Below, one piece after another: positions 48,934 through 62,821 of a stretch of DNA of 64,000 nt. Numbering within the stretch: position 1 is the first letter of the stretch; each line of letters begins with the position of its first letter. This DNA is from Colius striatus (taxonomy: Eukaryota > Chordata > Aves > Coliiformes > Coliidae): contig NC_084762.1 in the NCBI RefSeq assembly GCF_028858725.1, positions 33,881,298 to 33,945,297 on the forward strand. Direction: 5' to 3'. Both the position numbers and the translations under genes were made by a program. The notes under the pieces are model-generated. The model was given only the letters and a program-made list of their open reading frames with translations. It searched no databases and was not told where the DNA came from.

Positions 48934-51904
48934 CTCTTAGTTTTGTTTTAAATGAATGAAGATAATTTAAAATCAAAATTCTTCATTTCAAAGACAGCCA
49001 GGCTGAAAAAGTTACTGAATGGCTGTATAAGGTGATGTATCTCTCCAATTTTTGCCATACAGAGAGCAGCACAGAATAACATATGTCCTAGATTTGTAAA
49101 TATATCTCAATTTTAAAAAAGGGTTTAAGCCAACACTCAAAATAAAACTCCCTTCCTTCCTATAAATCTGTGCTTAAAACTCAGGCACAAGGGACCGTAT
49201 TTAGCATTTCCAGAGGGATGAACACAGACCATGAGAAAGATGGCTGTGGCTGCAGACTTCCCTTTAAACACCTTCTTTTGCTTTGAAAATAGAGGAGCAC
49301 ACTGTGCCTGAAGAGAAACAGCTGTTTACCAGCTCCCTGTTTATCCATCCACTGGGCAAGTGAGCTTCCAGAGATATGAGAGTTTTTGTCTTGTAGTAGT
49401 CATGTCAGATCCTATGAGCTGTCAGATATGACCTCTTTCATATATGAGGATTTGTAAACGTCTAAGCTAATTTGGAGGAACAATTCTGTTCCTTGGAGTC
49501 TTTATGGGGTTTTAATTGAACCTGGCACCTCAGCTTTGAATCTCATAGTCCTCCAAAGGTCCTTGGCTGCTGCATATCCAGATTTTTACCGCTTACTACT
49601 TCCCTTGGGAGAGCCAGGAATTGGGGTACGAATAGTAAGCAGCAGAGCATAGCAGCTATATCATACTGGTGCAGAGAAAATTACATACAGGAAACCCCTT
49701 TAAGAAAACACAAACCCAAAAATGGCGGAACGATGCATTTGACAGGGTTTTTTTTTTACTCAAAGTACATAATCCAGAAATGTATACTTGTATTCTGAGC
49801 AGGTTACTCATCCTCACTATTTTAAAGCCATTAATTAGCTGGCAACTATTTCCCAGCTGATGTAGATTTCCAGTTGAAGGTACACTAGACAACACACCCA
49901 AACTCGTCAGTTCTTTTTTCCCCTCATTTAATCATTAACAATAACTGTCACGGGATCCAAGTTTCTTAAAAAATCTTGATGGTTTGTTGTTTTGTTTTGT
50001 TTTTTTTTCCACCAAGAAAAGCTTATCAGGCCTGTCCAAAAACTGTTCACTCAGCTCTTAGTGGGATGATAAAGAGTTTGGCATATAATTTGCTTATCAC
50101 AAAAGAAAAAAAAAACGCTTAAAAATGAAACCTTACCCACCTTCAGCTGTTGGGAAAGCAGAATTCTGCAAGATGCAAAAGCTTACATGCTTTATTATGG
50201 AACTTATTATATTATTCAGGAGTGGCTAGTGGCAGTGACTATGTCACCACCCTGGCAGATGCACCACTTGTGTGAACTAGTAGCTTGATTATCATCAGCC
50301 TCCCACCCTCAGTTTCTCAAAGAAACACCATTCTGAACGGTAAGAAAAGCTCCCTGTGGAAGCACTACGACACAAGCAAATTCAGAGGCTGGATTTCATT
50401 AGTTCTACTCTTCCACATTACAGTAGAATTTGCCTTATATTACTGCCATCTGAGCTGCCAAGAACTGATGCTGAGATTTAGATAAACATATCAAGTATAG
50501 GTAAATATTGCATGCATATTATATGCAGCTACTCTGTTTCTTCCAAGTGCCAATATTGACACAGACAAAAACCTTGAACCATATTCTGTACTCTATTACC
50601 TCAATTCTACATCCAGCCTTCAAGGTAGAGTGTCTCCAAAAGCCCTTTTAGCCAGATAGTGAGATATCAGTTCCTTAAGCCTCTCAAATTGCTGTTCAGA
50701 ATAACTACTGTTTCTCCACATGCACTTTCAAGCTACCTGGTTGCAAATGCTAAGTGCTATAAACAAATAGTTAAGCTGATGATTTGTTTTATAATGATTT
50801 CTGTTTTAACTACACACACACAAAAAAAGTTGTGGCAAAAGATCTAGAAAGTGAGGTTTTACAAAGTATGTGAATATGGAACCCAAGTCCTTACTGGGTG
50901 CCTTTTAAAGAAAATCAATGAGATTTTGCCTTTCTTTTCAGTTCTATCCCCATTTTTCACACAGGTTTTGATTTCCTGTATGTTCTCTGTTCTTCTTTTC
51001 ATAATTGTACGAAAACTTTTTGTTTGGGGGTAACCAGATTCTGAAAGGAAGCCCAGTGATATGAAGGCTGCAGATTCAGAACCATTAGATCCCCTTGTGC
51101 AAGCTATGAAAGTAGCCAAGTGCACAGTTCCAAGTTATGTCCAAAGTGAGCCTGAAGAGCCCCAAGACTGTAAGTGCAGAGAGGGGGATAAGGCTTCCCC
51201 TTCGATGTGTGCCCTGATGCCCTGCACCAAAGTGCATCATTGCTGGTGTTGTGAGCTGATGGAATGCATTAAAGCCCACCTGCACACACTGAAGCCAAGT
51301 GCCACACTCAGGAGGAGACACATTCATTCACTGCATTGAACAACAACCTTTCCTGATTTATTTTAGGCTGCATGAAAGCTAATAACATAAGCAAATCTTA
51401 TCTTTTCCTTGAAACAGTACAAACACTATGAGTCAGAAGCCATGTCTCAGCAAGACAGCAGGAAGCAAATCTGAGTAAGACCCTACAACTCTGTGGCACA
51501 CAGCATGAACATGCTCTGGAGCTGAGACAACCCTGTCATGCAAGAGTGATGTGAAGCCACACCAGAACCTTTGTGCACACGTGGCTGTGGCAAGCTGCAT
51601 TTACAAACCTTTGGTCCCAGCACAAGCTCAGAAATACCTCTAGCAGCAATCCCTCCTAGTGATCCTTCCTCAGTAGGGATGCAACTTCAGAAGCTATCCA
51701 GCAATACATGTTGTTGACAATGACACGCTTTGAGTGCCAGGAGGTCTTTAAGGTAGGAACACCTGGTTTGCTTGAATTGCTCAGTCCCCACTAGTTGCAA
51801 GAGTGTCACCATGGAAGGGTATCATTCAGCAAGTGCTAGCTAATCAGGTTTACACTAAAAGGGAAACATCTTCCTCTCACAGCTGCTGCTGATGCATATA
51901 CAGA

Positions 51905-52258
51905 AGAATCTTACTAACATTTATAAATATCTAAAGGGTGGGTGTCAGGAGGTTGGGACATCCCTTTTTTCTATATTTTCTAGCAACAGGACAAGGGGTA
52001 ATGGGATGAAGCTGGGACACAAAAAGTTCCACTTAAACGTAAGAAAAAAACTATTTCACTGTTCAGGTGAGGGAGCAGTGGAATAGGCTGCCCAGAGGGG
52101 TCGTGGAGTCTCCTTCCTTGGAGGTCTTCAAGACCTGCCTGGACATGTTCCTATGTGACCTGATCTAGGTTACCCTGCTTCTGCAGGGGGGTTGGACTAG
52201 ATGATCCCTAAAGGTCCCTTCCAACCCCTACCATTCTGTGATTCTATGATGCTATGAT
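51905..52258 (+). mobile_element. CR1 LINE 3'-end fragment, best-preserved tail
   Basis: A continuous CR1 3' end of about 350 bp: ATTTATAAATATCTAAAGGG, TGGGTGTCAGGAGGTTGGGA, CAACAGGACAAGGGGTAATG, GGCTGCCCAGAGGGGTCGTG, GTTGGACTAGATGATCCCTA and a tail with ATTCTGTGATTCTATGATGC. The intact 3' tail repeats give its orientation. Confidence 0.95.
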
Positions 52259-55200
52259 CTTCATGCTTCTGTATTTCGGCTGTCCTGGGGATATCCATAT
52301 GGTATTGAAGTGGTACAAGACAGAGACAATAACAGTTCTGAAGACAGATGGAGCTAGTGACTCTGATTTTCCAAGATAAACACAACACACCCATAAACCA
52401 GACCAGCGAGACTCAAAGAGGATGCTACCCACACATTGCATGACATCCATCAGGGTAGAAAGGCACCCGCACCACAATCTGCAGCTCCAGTACTTCCTCA
52501 TGATGCAATTGGTGAGAGGAAGGGTGTAGGACGTAGACACCACTTACCAACTGAACTGGGATCAATTGAGGTACAGTACTGAAAAAATCTCAGAAATGTT
52601 ACTGTGTATATTAGTAGTCTTACTCCAGACATCCAGAGGTAGGGCAAGTTAGTTGCAGGGATGTTCGCCACATGGTCTGGGGTTCAACACTGGTGAAGCC
52701 CACTGAAAGACAGGGCTTCGTGCCTACTTCCAACACCCTTCCCCATGCTCACCATCACTGTGCACTTCCCAGAGCTGATACAGATGACATGTACCCTTGC
52801 TGAGGGTCATCTGAGCAGAGGAAGCCAAGTTCATTGCGGCAAGCTGTTTCCTGTCATCTGCAACCCATAAGCTGGCTCCTGTGGCCAGCTGCTTCTGGGA
52901 ATGTTTCAGGGAGATGGGTTTTGAGGTACTGCCAAGGCCCTTTGCCCACAGCAGCATATGTTAAATCACAACAGTTATCCAGTCTGCAGTTTCTCCCAGC
53001 ACTCTCCCTCTCCTCTTCATCCCCCCAGGATGACATGGCACGCCAGAGCTTAAGTATCTTCCCCCTACCCTGGAGCATCCTGCAGTTCTTGTACAGCAGA
53101 CATCAGTGTACAGCAATAAACAACCCCTAATACAGCGCATACTACAGCCCACAGGTGCCATACTTTTTTGTTATATCACACATCTCCTGTAAGGTGACTG
53201 GGAAACCATGCTCATGTCAGGAGGATGTGTGTTATGGTATGACAGCCAAATAGATGAAAGGAAGCAGAAACACAGCACTGGCCAGTGCTCTTCTAGGGGA
53301 CAGGCTAGGACCCCCAGGGCAGCCTGCAGATAGCTATTCAATTCCTCTGAGCACAAGAATGTTTAACATACCAAACCCTACACTGTGACAAGAGCTGCCA
53401 GGTAATGCTGTCATGCAGCCTTTGAAGTCAGCAAAAACACAAAAAAATAGGGAAGGGGAAATCCCACAATACTCTCACCAGCACCTTTGCATCCACAAGC
53501 AAAAGGCAAGAGACCTGAACAGAAGACTGAAGTTAAACAAAAAAAGTTTCCTGTTTTTCATAATCATGGCCTGGTGCAAGCATAGATACCTTGAAGAGGT
53601 CAGAAAGGCACCAGCCACACAATTACTGAAATCAACTAAAAAAAAAAGAATCTGATATGCCTCTGGGCTCACCCTATTTACACAAGAAAAGGTGTTAGCT
53701 AGCTCAATCAAAAATCATGACCAGTATTAGTATTTTCAGTCATCCTTGCAAATGTTAAGCTCACCAGCTAATCAGCAGCAGCACTGTTTGGCCTCAATTA
53801 CTGTCTGTCCAGGGCAACCCTTGAGATAGGGCAAGCCAATAAACAGAGACATCATGTCTTACTCATATGGAAAAGCAACTCCATTATGAAGAAACCTAAC
53901 AGACAAAGAGGCAACTTTCCAACCACAGCACCGTAGGACTCAAGTTCTGTTTAACACTAGAGACAAGGATTTCCCATTTTGTGAGAGGTACAGGTAAAAT
54001 CCATTATAAAGAGGCCATCTGTAGTTTGTAAGAAAATTTAGGCTAAAGATCAGATCCTGTACCAGGGCTTGATGTATAAATGTTAAGATGGCTCCATATA
54101 TGCTACCTTCTCCTCTCTCTAATACTCAGGCAGCTTTAAAAGCAATGGGTATATTGCACAAGTGTCCAGTGCACTGTTAAGTGACTGAGGAGCAACGCAG
54201 GCACAGCAGACATTGTCACTCCTCCTGCTGCTGATACTCTTTGTCTCTGCTAAGAATTGCTCTGAAACAAAATTTTTAAAATGTCTTGTTGCATACTGTA
54301 CTCAAAATGTGATACATTTTTTATTTTTCCCCTCTCTAAAGGAGAAGGCATGTTCAAATTAAGCAGCTTCAAGGATGTAAGCTTAAGAGATTTCATTGTT
54401 CCCTGTTGCTAGTCACAACTAACCCTGGACTTCTTTCTAGGCTCTATTATAAAGCATACATGTATTCATTCAGATTCTTGCAGTTTGAGTAGAATTCTTT
54501 CTGAAACTTTACAATTTTCTGGTTAATACAATATGGTTTTTCCTCCCCTTGCTTCTTACCAGCTGCATTTAAAACTAGACCTTAGTAACAAGTGAAAGCA
54601 AAAACATGCAGATTATATGATTTTATAAACGAAACCACTGCATCTGCTAGACACATACTACTAAAACTACCAAATTTCTCAGCAGAATGAAAATGAAGCA
54701 GCAACAAAGCAGGCTATCAAAGTGAACAAGCCAGTTGTCATCAACATCCAACCTGAGGCCATAACTGACAAGATCACCTCTTATCCCAGCTCAGTGGCAT
54801 TCGGGGATGATGAAAACAGCTGTACAGTCATGCTCATGTACAGCAGCTGAGGAGGCAAAAATGCTACCTTGGAGCTTGATGCTGCCAGCAGCTGGGTAGC
54901 CTTGCAATGTCCTTGCCATGAAATAACAATGGCACCAGGCAGGACATGATTCTGTATTCATAGGTAAATTCAAATCAAATAAACATTCTCCTTTCAAATT
55001 TCATAATGTTTGGTTTTTTTCCAAGTCTCAACTTCTCTATTATTTCTAACACAAAGCGGTCATCAGAGAAGAAAACAAATTGGTAACTCATCATTTACCC
55101 TTGCTAAATGTCTTCTCCCTACCTGCTCTGTCAGGGTCACACCAGCCCAGTGATGCCAATGTTCTCCAAGCCTTCTAGCACTTGGAGTAACACAGGCACC

Positions 55201-58200
55201 AGCACCTCAGCATTTCACCCAATACACACATGCTCTCCTGCCCAGCAAGTGACAGCCCTATAGAGCAATTAAAAAGCTGAGACAAGGAGAAGAAAACTGA
55301 GAAATGAAAGAAAGAAAAAGCAATATATGGGAGGAAGAAGCTGCATAGAAAAAAATAGAAGAAAGTTGGGAGAAGAGATGAGTGGTGTAGAAGTTGTTCA
55401 CATAGAGTTTTTAGAGGTTACTTAATGTCAGCATATGGCAGGGAACTTAAGAGCACCAGTGAAGTTTTCTAGGTTAATAGTTTCCTTCATATTCCCACAG
55501 GATTCTTCAATACTCTAAACATAGCACAGAGGAAAAAATAAGATTCAAGTAGATCATCATCAGGGGCAAGTTCAAGAAAGAGTTCTTTCAACCTACCCCA
55601 AACTGCTTTCTTTCTTTGGAAAAATATCCAGAGTTCTTACATAATATTAACGCTGACACTCAAGTTTAACTTTGGAGTGTGCAATCCCAGCAACACAGGC
55701 AGTCTGAAGACAAAAGAGGATTTTTCAGTCACTTACAAAAAAATTGTCTGAGTTATATTTCTAGTTATTTTTTCAACAACCCCTAAAAGCACCTAGCAGA
55801 AAGATTCTTCACTGCATGCTTACTTTTAGTGCAAGAGTCTGCTGATTAAGTTGTCATAAGTCCTTTAGTGTACTTCAGAAATTTAGCAGGAAGTCTATTC
55901 CTGAAGGCCTGAATTTTGAGTTAATGTTTGTATTCGCACTGTGCTATTTACCCTCCCTCACTGCACGAAAGCTACTGTGAGCCTTTGAGGTCTCCTCAGG
56001 TAAAATCCAGTGTCAAAGATGAGACCGTCAAGCACATTTCATTATTATCTGCACATTGTACTCATTTCCATCACTTACAGAAGGGAAATGACAAATAGGC
56101 ACAACAGGAAAAAAAACCTGAGCTATGAGCAGGAAACAGAATCTCTTGTTTTGATTACTAAGGTAAGGAAAGATAAATAGTGGAAAATTCCTCTCATAGG
56201 GACCTTAAAAGAGGTGGACATTTACAAGCCTTCCTTACCACTGGTTTTATACTGTCAAACCACTTGTTAGAGCAGCTTCATTATCTTAAACAGTCAGACC
56301 AAGGAAGAAAACAAAAAATAGTTTTACTTGAGACTACCTCTACTGACATAACTGGGGGTTCTTCTATTTTCCTTTTTTAAGTACTGTCAGAGCAACAATC
56401 TACAATTGTAAGACAATAATCAGGAGTCTGGAAGGACAGAAAAAATTATTTGCTTGCTCTTATGTGGGTTACCAGCTAAAGCTAAGCATGGAGCTGAGGT
56501 TCCCATTAAAGCCTGCATGAGTTCCCACCGTGAACAAGTTTCTGAGGTCTAAATTCAGCAGAGCATGTGGTGCTCATACCAGCTTGATATAAGTTTTAAG
56601 AAGCATCAATTGTTAAAGTCTATTTTTCTAATATATTTGACTAGGTGTATTATCATAAAGTTATTTAACTTTGAAACCAAATCCCATGTAGCTTTAACAC
56701 AGAAGTATAAAAAACATTTGCTGCCAGCGACACAACAGCAGCAGCACCAGCAGCATTTTTGCCAGGCTTCTGTCTCATGATTACTGTATGCTGGAACTGC
56801 TGATCCTTAGGCAGCATGTACTTCTGCAACAGTTCCTCCTATCAGTTATCAACTGACTCTACAAAGCCTATCTGTAGGCTATGCTATTTCCATATGCTTT
56901 TGCCTCCTTTTCACTAAAAATTCTTGCTTACCAACTGTTCTGGTTGTAATTAAAGTAACCACTGAAGAAAATTAAATATCCTTATACTCTAAAAAAGGAG
57001 TTTTCAAGGAGAAAGAGAGTAGCAGCTTTGTGCTGGCTCTGGTCAGCCACCAGGTATCACTAACCATGCCAGCAACAAAATCTAAGGCTGTTTTGTGTTT
57101 ATGTCTGAAAACCCAGATAAAACATAATGTTTTTAAAGTTGCTTAATAAAGTAGTTGAAAGATAATTATTACCTGGTCTCATCATTTGCACATGAAAGGT
57201 GAAGCAGAGAAGTTACAGTAATTTGTTGCCAGACTACACTGGAACAAACAGATGCATTTTCCTTATGTTCAGATATCAAAGGACTTGAGTGGGACAAAGA
57301 TTACTGGGCTTGACAAGCATTCAAACACCCCTCTAGGTTAAAAACAGAGATGTTTCTGAGGAAAATCATGAAAGGATTTAATTTAAGCCTAGCAGCAATT
57401 CCTATTACACCAGCATTAAATCTACCACTATCCTCTAATCTTGTCAAAGCTAAGACAAGATGCTTTGCCATCTTTCCAAATACAGTGGCATTGCACATTT
57501 CCAAAGGCTACGAGCAGACAAGTTCTTTCTCTCAGGAAGCAGAGGCTTCATGGCAGTCTTACGTGGCTTTAAATCTGCAGTGGTCCCACCCATGTCATGC
57601 AAACTCCTCAATCAACCAACTAGTTTTTTATCCGAGATGGCTCAAAGAATTCAGCCACTGGGTCACATCAGTGCCAGAGCAGAGGAGACACAGTAGCAGC
57701 CCCAGCACAGTCAAACTCAACAGAGGTGCATCATTCAGCATGCCAAGGAGCTACAGTGTTTATTCTCCCTGCTCCCTGTCTCCTCTTACACAGGACCACA
57801 AACTGGAGACCTCACCCTCTCTGCACACTTAACCTCGTTTTATTCCCTCAGACTCACGCAAGGACACTCTTTTCCCTCAACTTGTTTGACACCCTGCTTT
57901 ATTATTTAATATAGCAAATGCCTTTAACAACAGCAGTAAAATCACATCGCTCTTGTTCAGAAGTACATTTTGAGAAGCCGAGGTCAATGGCTATCCTGTA
58001 AAATGAACAGGAAGGTTACTGAACAACCAAAAAGAAGATGTGAAAGACTTCAACTCAAACTTTTCCAACTGTACCCTCTCTAGAAGGTTGAACAGACAGT
58101 TTTAGGTAGCTGGAGATAGGTTTCATTTTAGCTACTGCCTCAAAGCCAGTTTTTGTGTTTAACACGTGGTTAGACAGCCAACCACCATTCCTGGGGATTA

Positions 58201-60914
58201 TCTGCTTAGAGTATGAAAGACAGTAAAACAACCCACCATCATTTTTTCAGTCAGACCTGGGCATGATTCCCACTAGCACATTTTTATCACATAAATAAGT
58301 ACAATTGCTTTGATTTTATATTATAAGAAAGCTTCTTGAAGTACCAACCAAGCTCTGTGCTTAGAACAAAACCTTGCCAGGTAAATAACAAATTGCAGAC
58401 GTAGGAACTGCTTCTAAACATTCAGAAATATGTTGGATGGCACAGCACTTCAAATACATTAGTTGCTGCATGCAGCTGAAGAAAACCAGCATCTTCAAAT
58501 CTTTTAACTGGATATAAATTAAAGCATGCCAATTCCAACACAACCAGGCAAATTCTTCCCCGTTGATTCTGGATCAAGCTTTAAGTGAGAACTGATGGCA
58601 GACAGCAGCTCTAATGACTCAATGAGAAAAGCAATGACTGGTGTTCAGTACAGGTTTACTGTTACAGTAATGGACTATTAAAATATAACTACAAAAGAAA
58701 AGACACTTAAAAAAAGTTTCTGAAGATGGTGCTTAATGGCTTTTTACAAACTGTCAGTTTTACAGACTGTTGAATGTAAGACAATACAGGTATCCGAAGA
58801 TATCAGCCTTCTCTCGCTTCAGGCCACCTCAAGTAACAGCTGCAGTTCATTTGTGGAATTTAATAAATTACTATGTAAGACCCTGCTTCAGTCAGCTGTA
58901 GAGAGTGTTTTAGGATTATTTGCTGTTAGAATGCTCTTCAGCATTTGGAGTTTTTTTAATCTTACATTCCTGCAAGAAGTGTGGTATTTCACAAAGATAT
59001 ACTGAAATATAGATCCAGCATCTGACACTCCAGCATTTCACCTATCTCCTACTAGGAGAAAACTTACCATGAAACCATTTAAACCTTTGAGAGTTTTAAA
59101 GCTAATTCTGTTGATGTAAAGATTGTGAATATGATCTAGAATCTGCCTTAGGATTGACAAGGTGCCCCCACATTCACTAATTTATTGTTATTATGAAAGT
59201 TGCTTAATAGCAATAGTAATATACCTGCTGATTCACAGGAACAGCAGCTGTACCCACGCAACAGCCACTTGCACAATCACAGTCCCTACTAATGCTCTAT
59301 ACGTCCTGTCAAGACCGCTTGAATATTTAAGTTTTTGGTTTCTCCAATCCTCAGTTCCTTTAAGTTTACCTTGAGAATTGTTCTGCCAATGGATGTATCT
59401 CTATCAACATTGTGGATGTATAGAAACAAGGCCACTTGCTGAAACTTGGGCAATGCAAGTAGAAGTCTAAAACTCCAAACCACCATCAGGACCTCCAGTT
59501 GTGATCGGGACAAAACCAAAAAAGCTTCTTAGACGAAGAGCTCATTTGAACCTCAGTCTGGATCAAGATAAGGCCTGACAGGCTGCTCACCAGTTTTTTC
59601 ATCTCCTTTGTTACTTGAGCTACAGCAGATTTTCCTGAACCCTGAAGAGGGGTAGGAAGTTAAGGCCTGGTCATCAGCAGCCTCCATCACTTCTACAAGA
59701 ATCAATATCATCAGACTGGATTTACAGTGGTATGCTCAGTTAGCATTAGAACCAAATACCATGCCATTCACTGTGCTTGCTCAGCTTCAGCATCTTGGTC
59801 CTTGATCTCTTTTCCTTGGAAAAAAGTGCCACACGGCATCCTTACAGGGTAATCTGTGTGTTCATTTTGCGACGCTTCCTTGAGTTTATGAACTTCTGAG
59901 GTTAAACACACTACAGGAGGTAAGCCAAGCAAAAGAGGAAAAATCTTGAAATCTGTTACCTAGCAGAACTCACACTCTTATATCCCACTTGCAACGTTCA
60001 AGGAGTTGTTTTAGACACATTTACAAGTAAAGAGAGTCATAATTCAGCCATTTATTCCATTTTGTTTAATAGCTTCCAATATAGCCTGGTTTGAATATAT
60101 ACTCTGCCTCTGGGAGACAGGCATTAAGGTAAGATTTGATAATAGCTTTCCATTTAATCATACAGGAAAAAATGACATGCATTCACAGTATGCAACACTA
60201 ACTCCTTTCAGTTGTTCCATTCTTTGTTTCTGCTTGAATACATAGTTTATACCTAAATATTTTTGTAGTATTCAAGAGATTGTCAGACAAAGAATAAATA
60301 GAGTCTTGAAAAAATGATGATCAACTGCATCATCAGATAAGCTCTTCCTTCATGTAGGTCTTGGCTAGAGTACAAGAGTTCAGTTATTATGGAGAATGTC
60401 AAACGCATCCACAATTCCTTGCATTGTTCGAAGGTCTTTGGGACATCCGTCCCTTCCCCAACAGCAGGCACCTTCCACAGAGAGTTCTCGATGTCTGATA
60501 TCCGTTACAGCCAAGTGAAAAAAATCTTGGGCTCAAAGCATCAGCTGATATATAAATCACTATTGTGCTCACGAAGTCAAAAGAGCCACATCAGTTTACC
60601 ACACAGGACACAACCCATACTTGCAGCCTGTGAAAGCAAGTCAAAGGAAAACTATCTTTTCTTTTTATATCCTGGTTCTCAAATTAGGATTTTTGTCTGT
60701 ACTGTAATTCAGTATTGTAGAAAAAGAGCAGCCCATACCTTCAGCAGATGGACCACTGTAAGCTATGAAAACTTGTCATAACTCAGCTTGCTCAAACATA
60801 ACCTGGAAACATCCCAGAGCCTTCAAGATCTGAAAAACTACAAACAGTAATTGTTGCAAACACTGGGAATGGCAATTCAGGTCCTTAGTAGAACAGTTGT
60901 GATGATGAAAAATT

Positions 60915-62780
60915 TGAGGCTCAGGAGATTTGAAGAAAAAGGAGGAATTGAAAAAAAAGAACTACAGTGATCATGAGATGGTAAAGTTCAAGATCTTGTG
61001 TGGAAGACACAGGGCACCAAACAGGATCATGACCCTGGGCTTCAGGTGCCCAAGAGAACTGGTCAACCTTCAAGCACCATTCCCTCCAGGCTCAGGATCA
61101 TGTGTCCCCAACATGTAGAAAAGCAGGAAAAGGAGGTAGGAGGCCTCCATGGATGAGCAAGGATCTGCTGGGACAACTCGGGGAGAAAGCAGCCATCTAT
61201 GAGAGGTAGAAAAAGGGCCTCATTTCTTGGGAAGAGTATAGGAACATTGCCAGAGCATGCAGGGCTGCAACCAGGAAGGCTAAAGCCCTTTTAGAATTAA
61301 ACCTGGCCAGGAAAGGAAAGGAAAACAAGAAGAGGTTGTTCAGGTACATCAACAGCAAAAGGAAGATTAGGGGGAATGTGGGCCTGCTGCTGAACACAGA
61401 GGGTGCCCTGGTGACAGGGGATGCAGAGAAGGCTGAACTACTGAATGCCTTCTTTGGTTCAGTCTTTACAGTCAAGGCCGGCCCTCAGGAAGCCCAGTCC
61501 AGCAAGGACAGTAGGATAGTCTGGACAACAAAGGAGTTGTTCTGGGTGGAATAGGTAGAGGTTAAAGACTTGTCAGGCAAGCTTAATGTTCAATGGGTCC
61601 TGAGGGGGTGCATCCAAGAGTGTTGAGGGAACTGGCTGATGTGACTGCTAAGCTGCTCTCCATCATTGTGAGGTGCCTGAGGAATGGAGAAAGGCCAACA
61701 CTCCAGTCTGCTCTCTCTGAAGAGCAGAAAGGTTGACCCAGGAAACTACAGGCCAGTCAGACTCACCTCCATCCTTGGAGAGGTGATGGAACTCATCCTC
61801 AATGTTGTTACTAAACACATGAAGGAAAAGATGGTTATTAGGGGGAGTCGACATGGATACACCAAGGAGAAATCCTGTTTGATCAACCTGATAGCCTTCC
61901 ACTGGCTGGCTAGATGAGGGGAAAGCACCAGATGTCATCTTCCTTGACTTCAGCAAGGCTTTTGACACTGTCTCACATAATATTCTCATCAGAAAGCTCT
62001 GGAAGTCTGGGATGGATAAGTGGATGGTGAAGTGGATCAAGAATTGGCTGAACAACAGAACCCAGAGAGTGATCAATGGCCACAGTTGGAGGCCTGTGGC
62101 CAGTGGAGTTCCACAGGGACCAGTTCTGGGGCCAGTCTTGTTCAACATCTTCATCAGCGACCTGGATGAGGGGACTGAGGGTACCCTCAGCAAGTTCCCT
62201 GACAACACCAAACTGGGAGGACTGGCTGATTCCCCAGAAGGCTGTGCTGCCATTCAGCAGGATCTCGACCAGCTTGAGAGTTGGTCAGAGAGGAACCTCA
62301 TGAGGTTCAACACGGACAAGTGCAGAGTGCTGCATCTGGGAAGGAACAACTCCATGCACCAGTACAGGCTGGGGATTGACCTGCTGGAGAGCAGCTCTGC
62401 AGAAAGAGATCTGGGAGTCCTGATTGATAATAAACTGAACATGAGCCAACAATGTGCCCTCGTGGCCAAGAAGGCCAATGGCATCCTGGGATGCATCAAG
62501 AAGAGTGTGGCCATCAGGTCAAGGCAGGTTCTCCTCCCCTTCTACTCTTCTCAGGTGAGGCCTCATCCTGAGTCCTGTGTCCAGTTCTGGGTTCCCCAGC
62601 TCAAGAAGGACAGAGAACTTCTGGAGAGAGTCCAGCACAGGGCCACAAAGATGATCAGGGGACTGGAACATCTTTCATACGAGGAAAGGCTGCCGGAACT
62701 GGGGCTGTTTAGTCTAGAAATGAGGAGACTGCAGGGGGATCTCAATATTTGTAAACATCTAAAAGGTAGATGTCAGGAGA
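60915..62780 (+). mobile_element. Degraded CR1 LINE, ORF2 endonuclease end and reverse-transcriptase region
   Basis: Three frames in turn encode CR1 ORF2: SDHEMVKFKIL at about 60970 (frame of 60930), ALLELNLARKGKENKKRLF and LLNAFFGSVFT (frame of 61336), then DPGNYRPVRLTSI near 61735, and [11 protein letters not shown] near 61940 with [20 protein letters not shown] near 62103 (frame of 62012). Breaks: a Trp-to-stop TAG at 61207-61209, another stop at 61552-61554, and frame changes, one near 61900. The catalytic motif FADDTK is changed to FPDNTK near 62192, so the enzyme is dead. Both the 5' half and the last few hundred bp of the element are missing; similarity stops near 62780, which implies a later deletion of the 3' end. 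Confidence 0.92.
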
Positions 62781-62821
62781 CTGTTTTATACAGTCATACC
62801 AATTCACTTGAGAAAAGATAA
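61925..62821 (+). pseudogene. CR1 reverse-transcriptase domain remnant, open but inactive
   Basis: An uninterrupted frame of about 298 codons inside the CR1 copy. It contains RT motif A ([11 protein letters not shown]), motif B ([14 protein letters not shown]) and the thumb-side CR1 signature ([37 protein letters not shown]). The metal-binding pair of motif C is lost (FPDN for FADD). Its last few codons run past the CR1 similarity into unrelated sequence. The long open frame is best explained as a relic that happened to keep no stop, not as a functional gene. Confidence 0.8.

Noticed and set aside
51061-51339. 92-codon plus-strand frame rich in Cys and His near its centre
   Set aside because: Cys/His spacing does not fit a zinc-finger pattern and an equally long frame overlaps on the minus strand.
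57350-57832. 160-codon plus-strand open frame
   Set aside because: No domain, no recognisable homology and no splice or promoter context; Ser/His-rich composition fits a chance frame in the intron.
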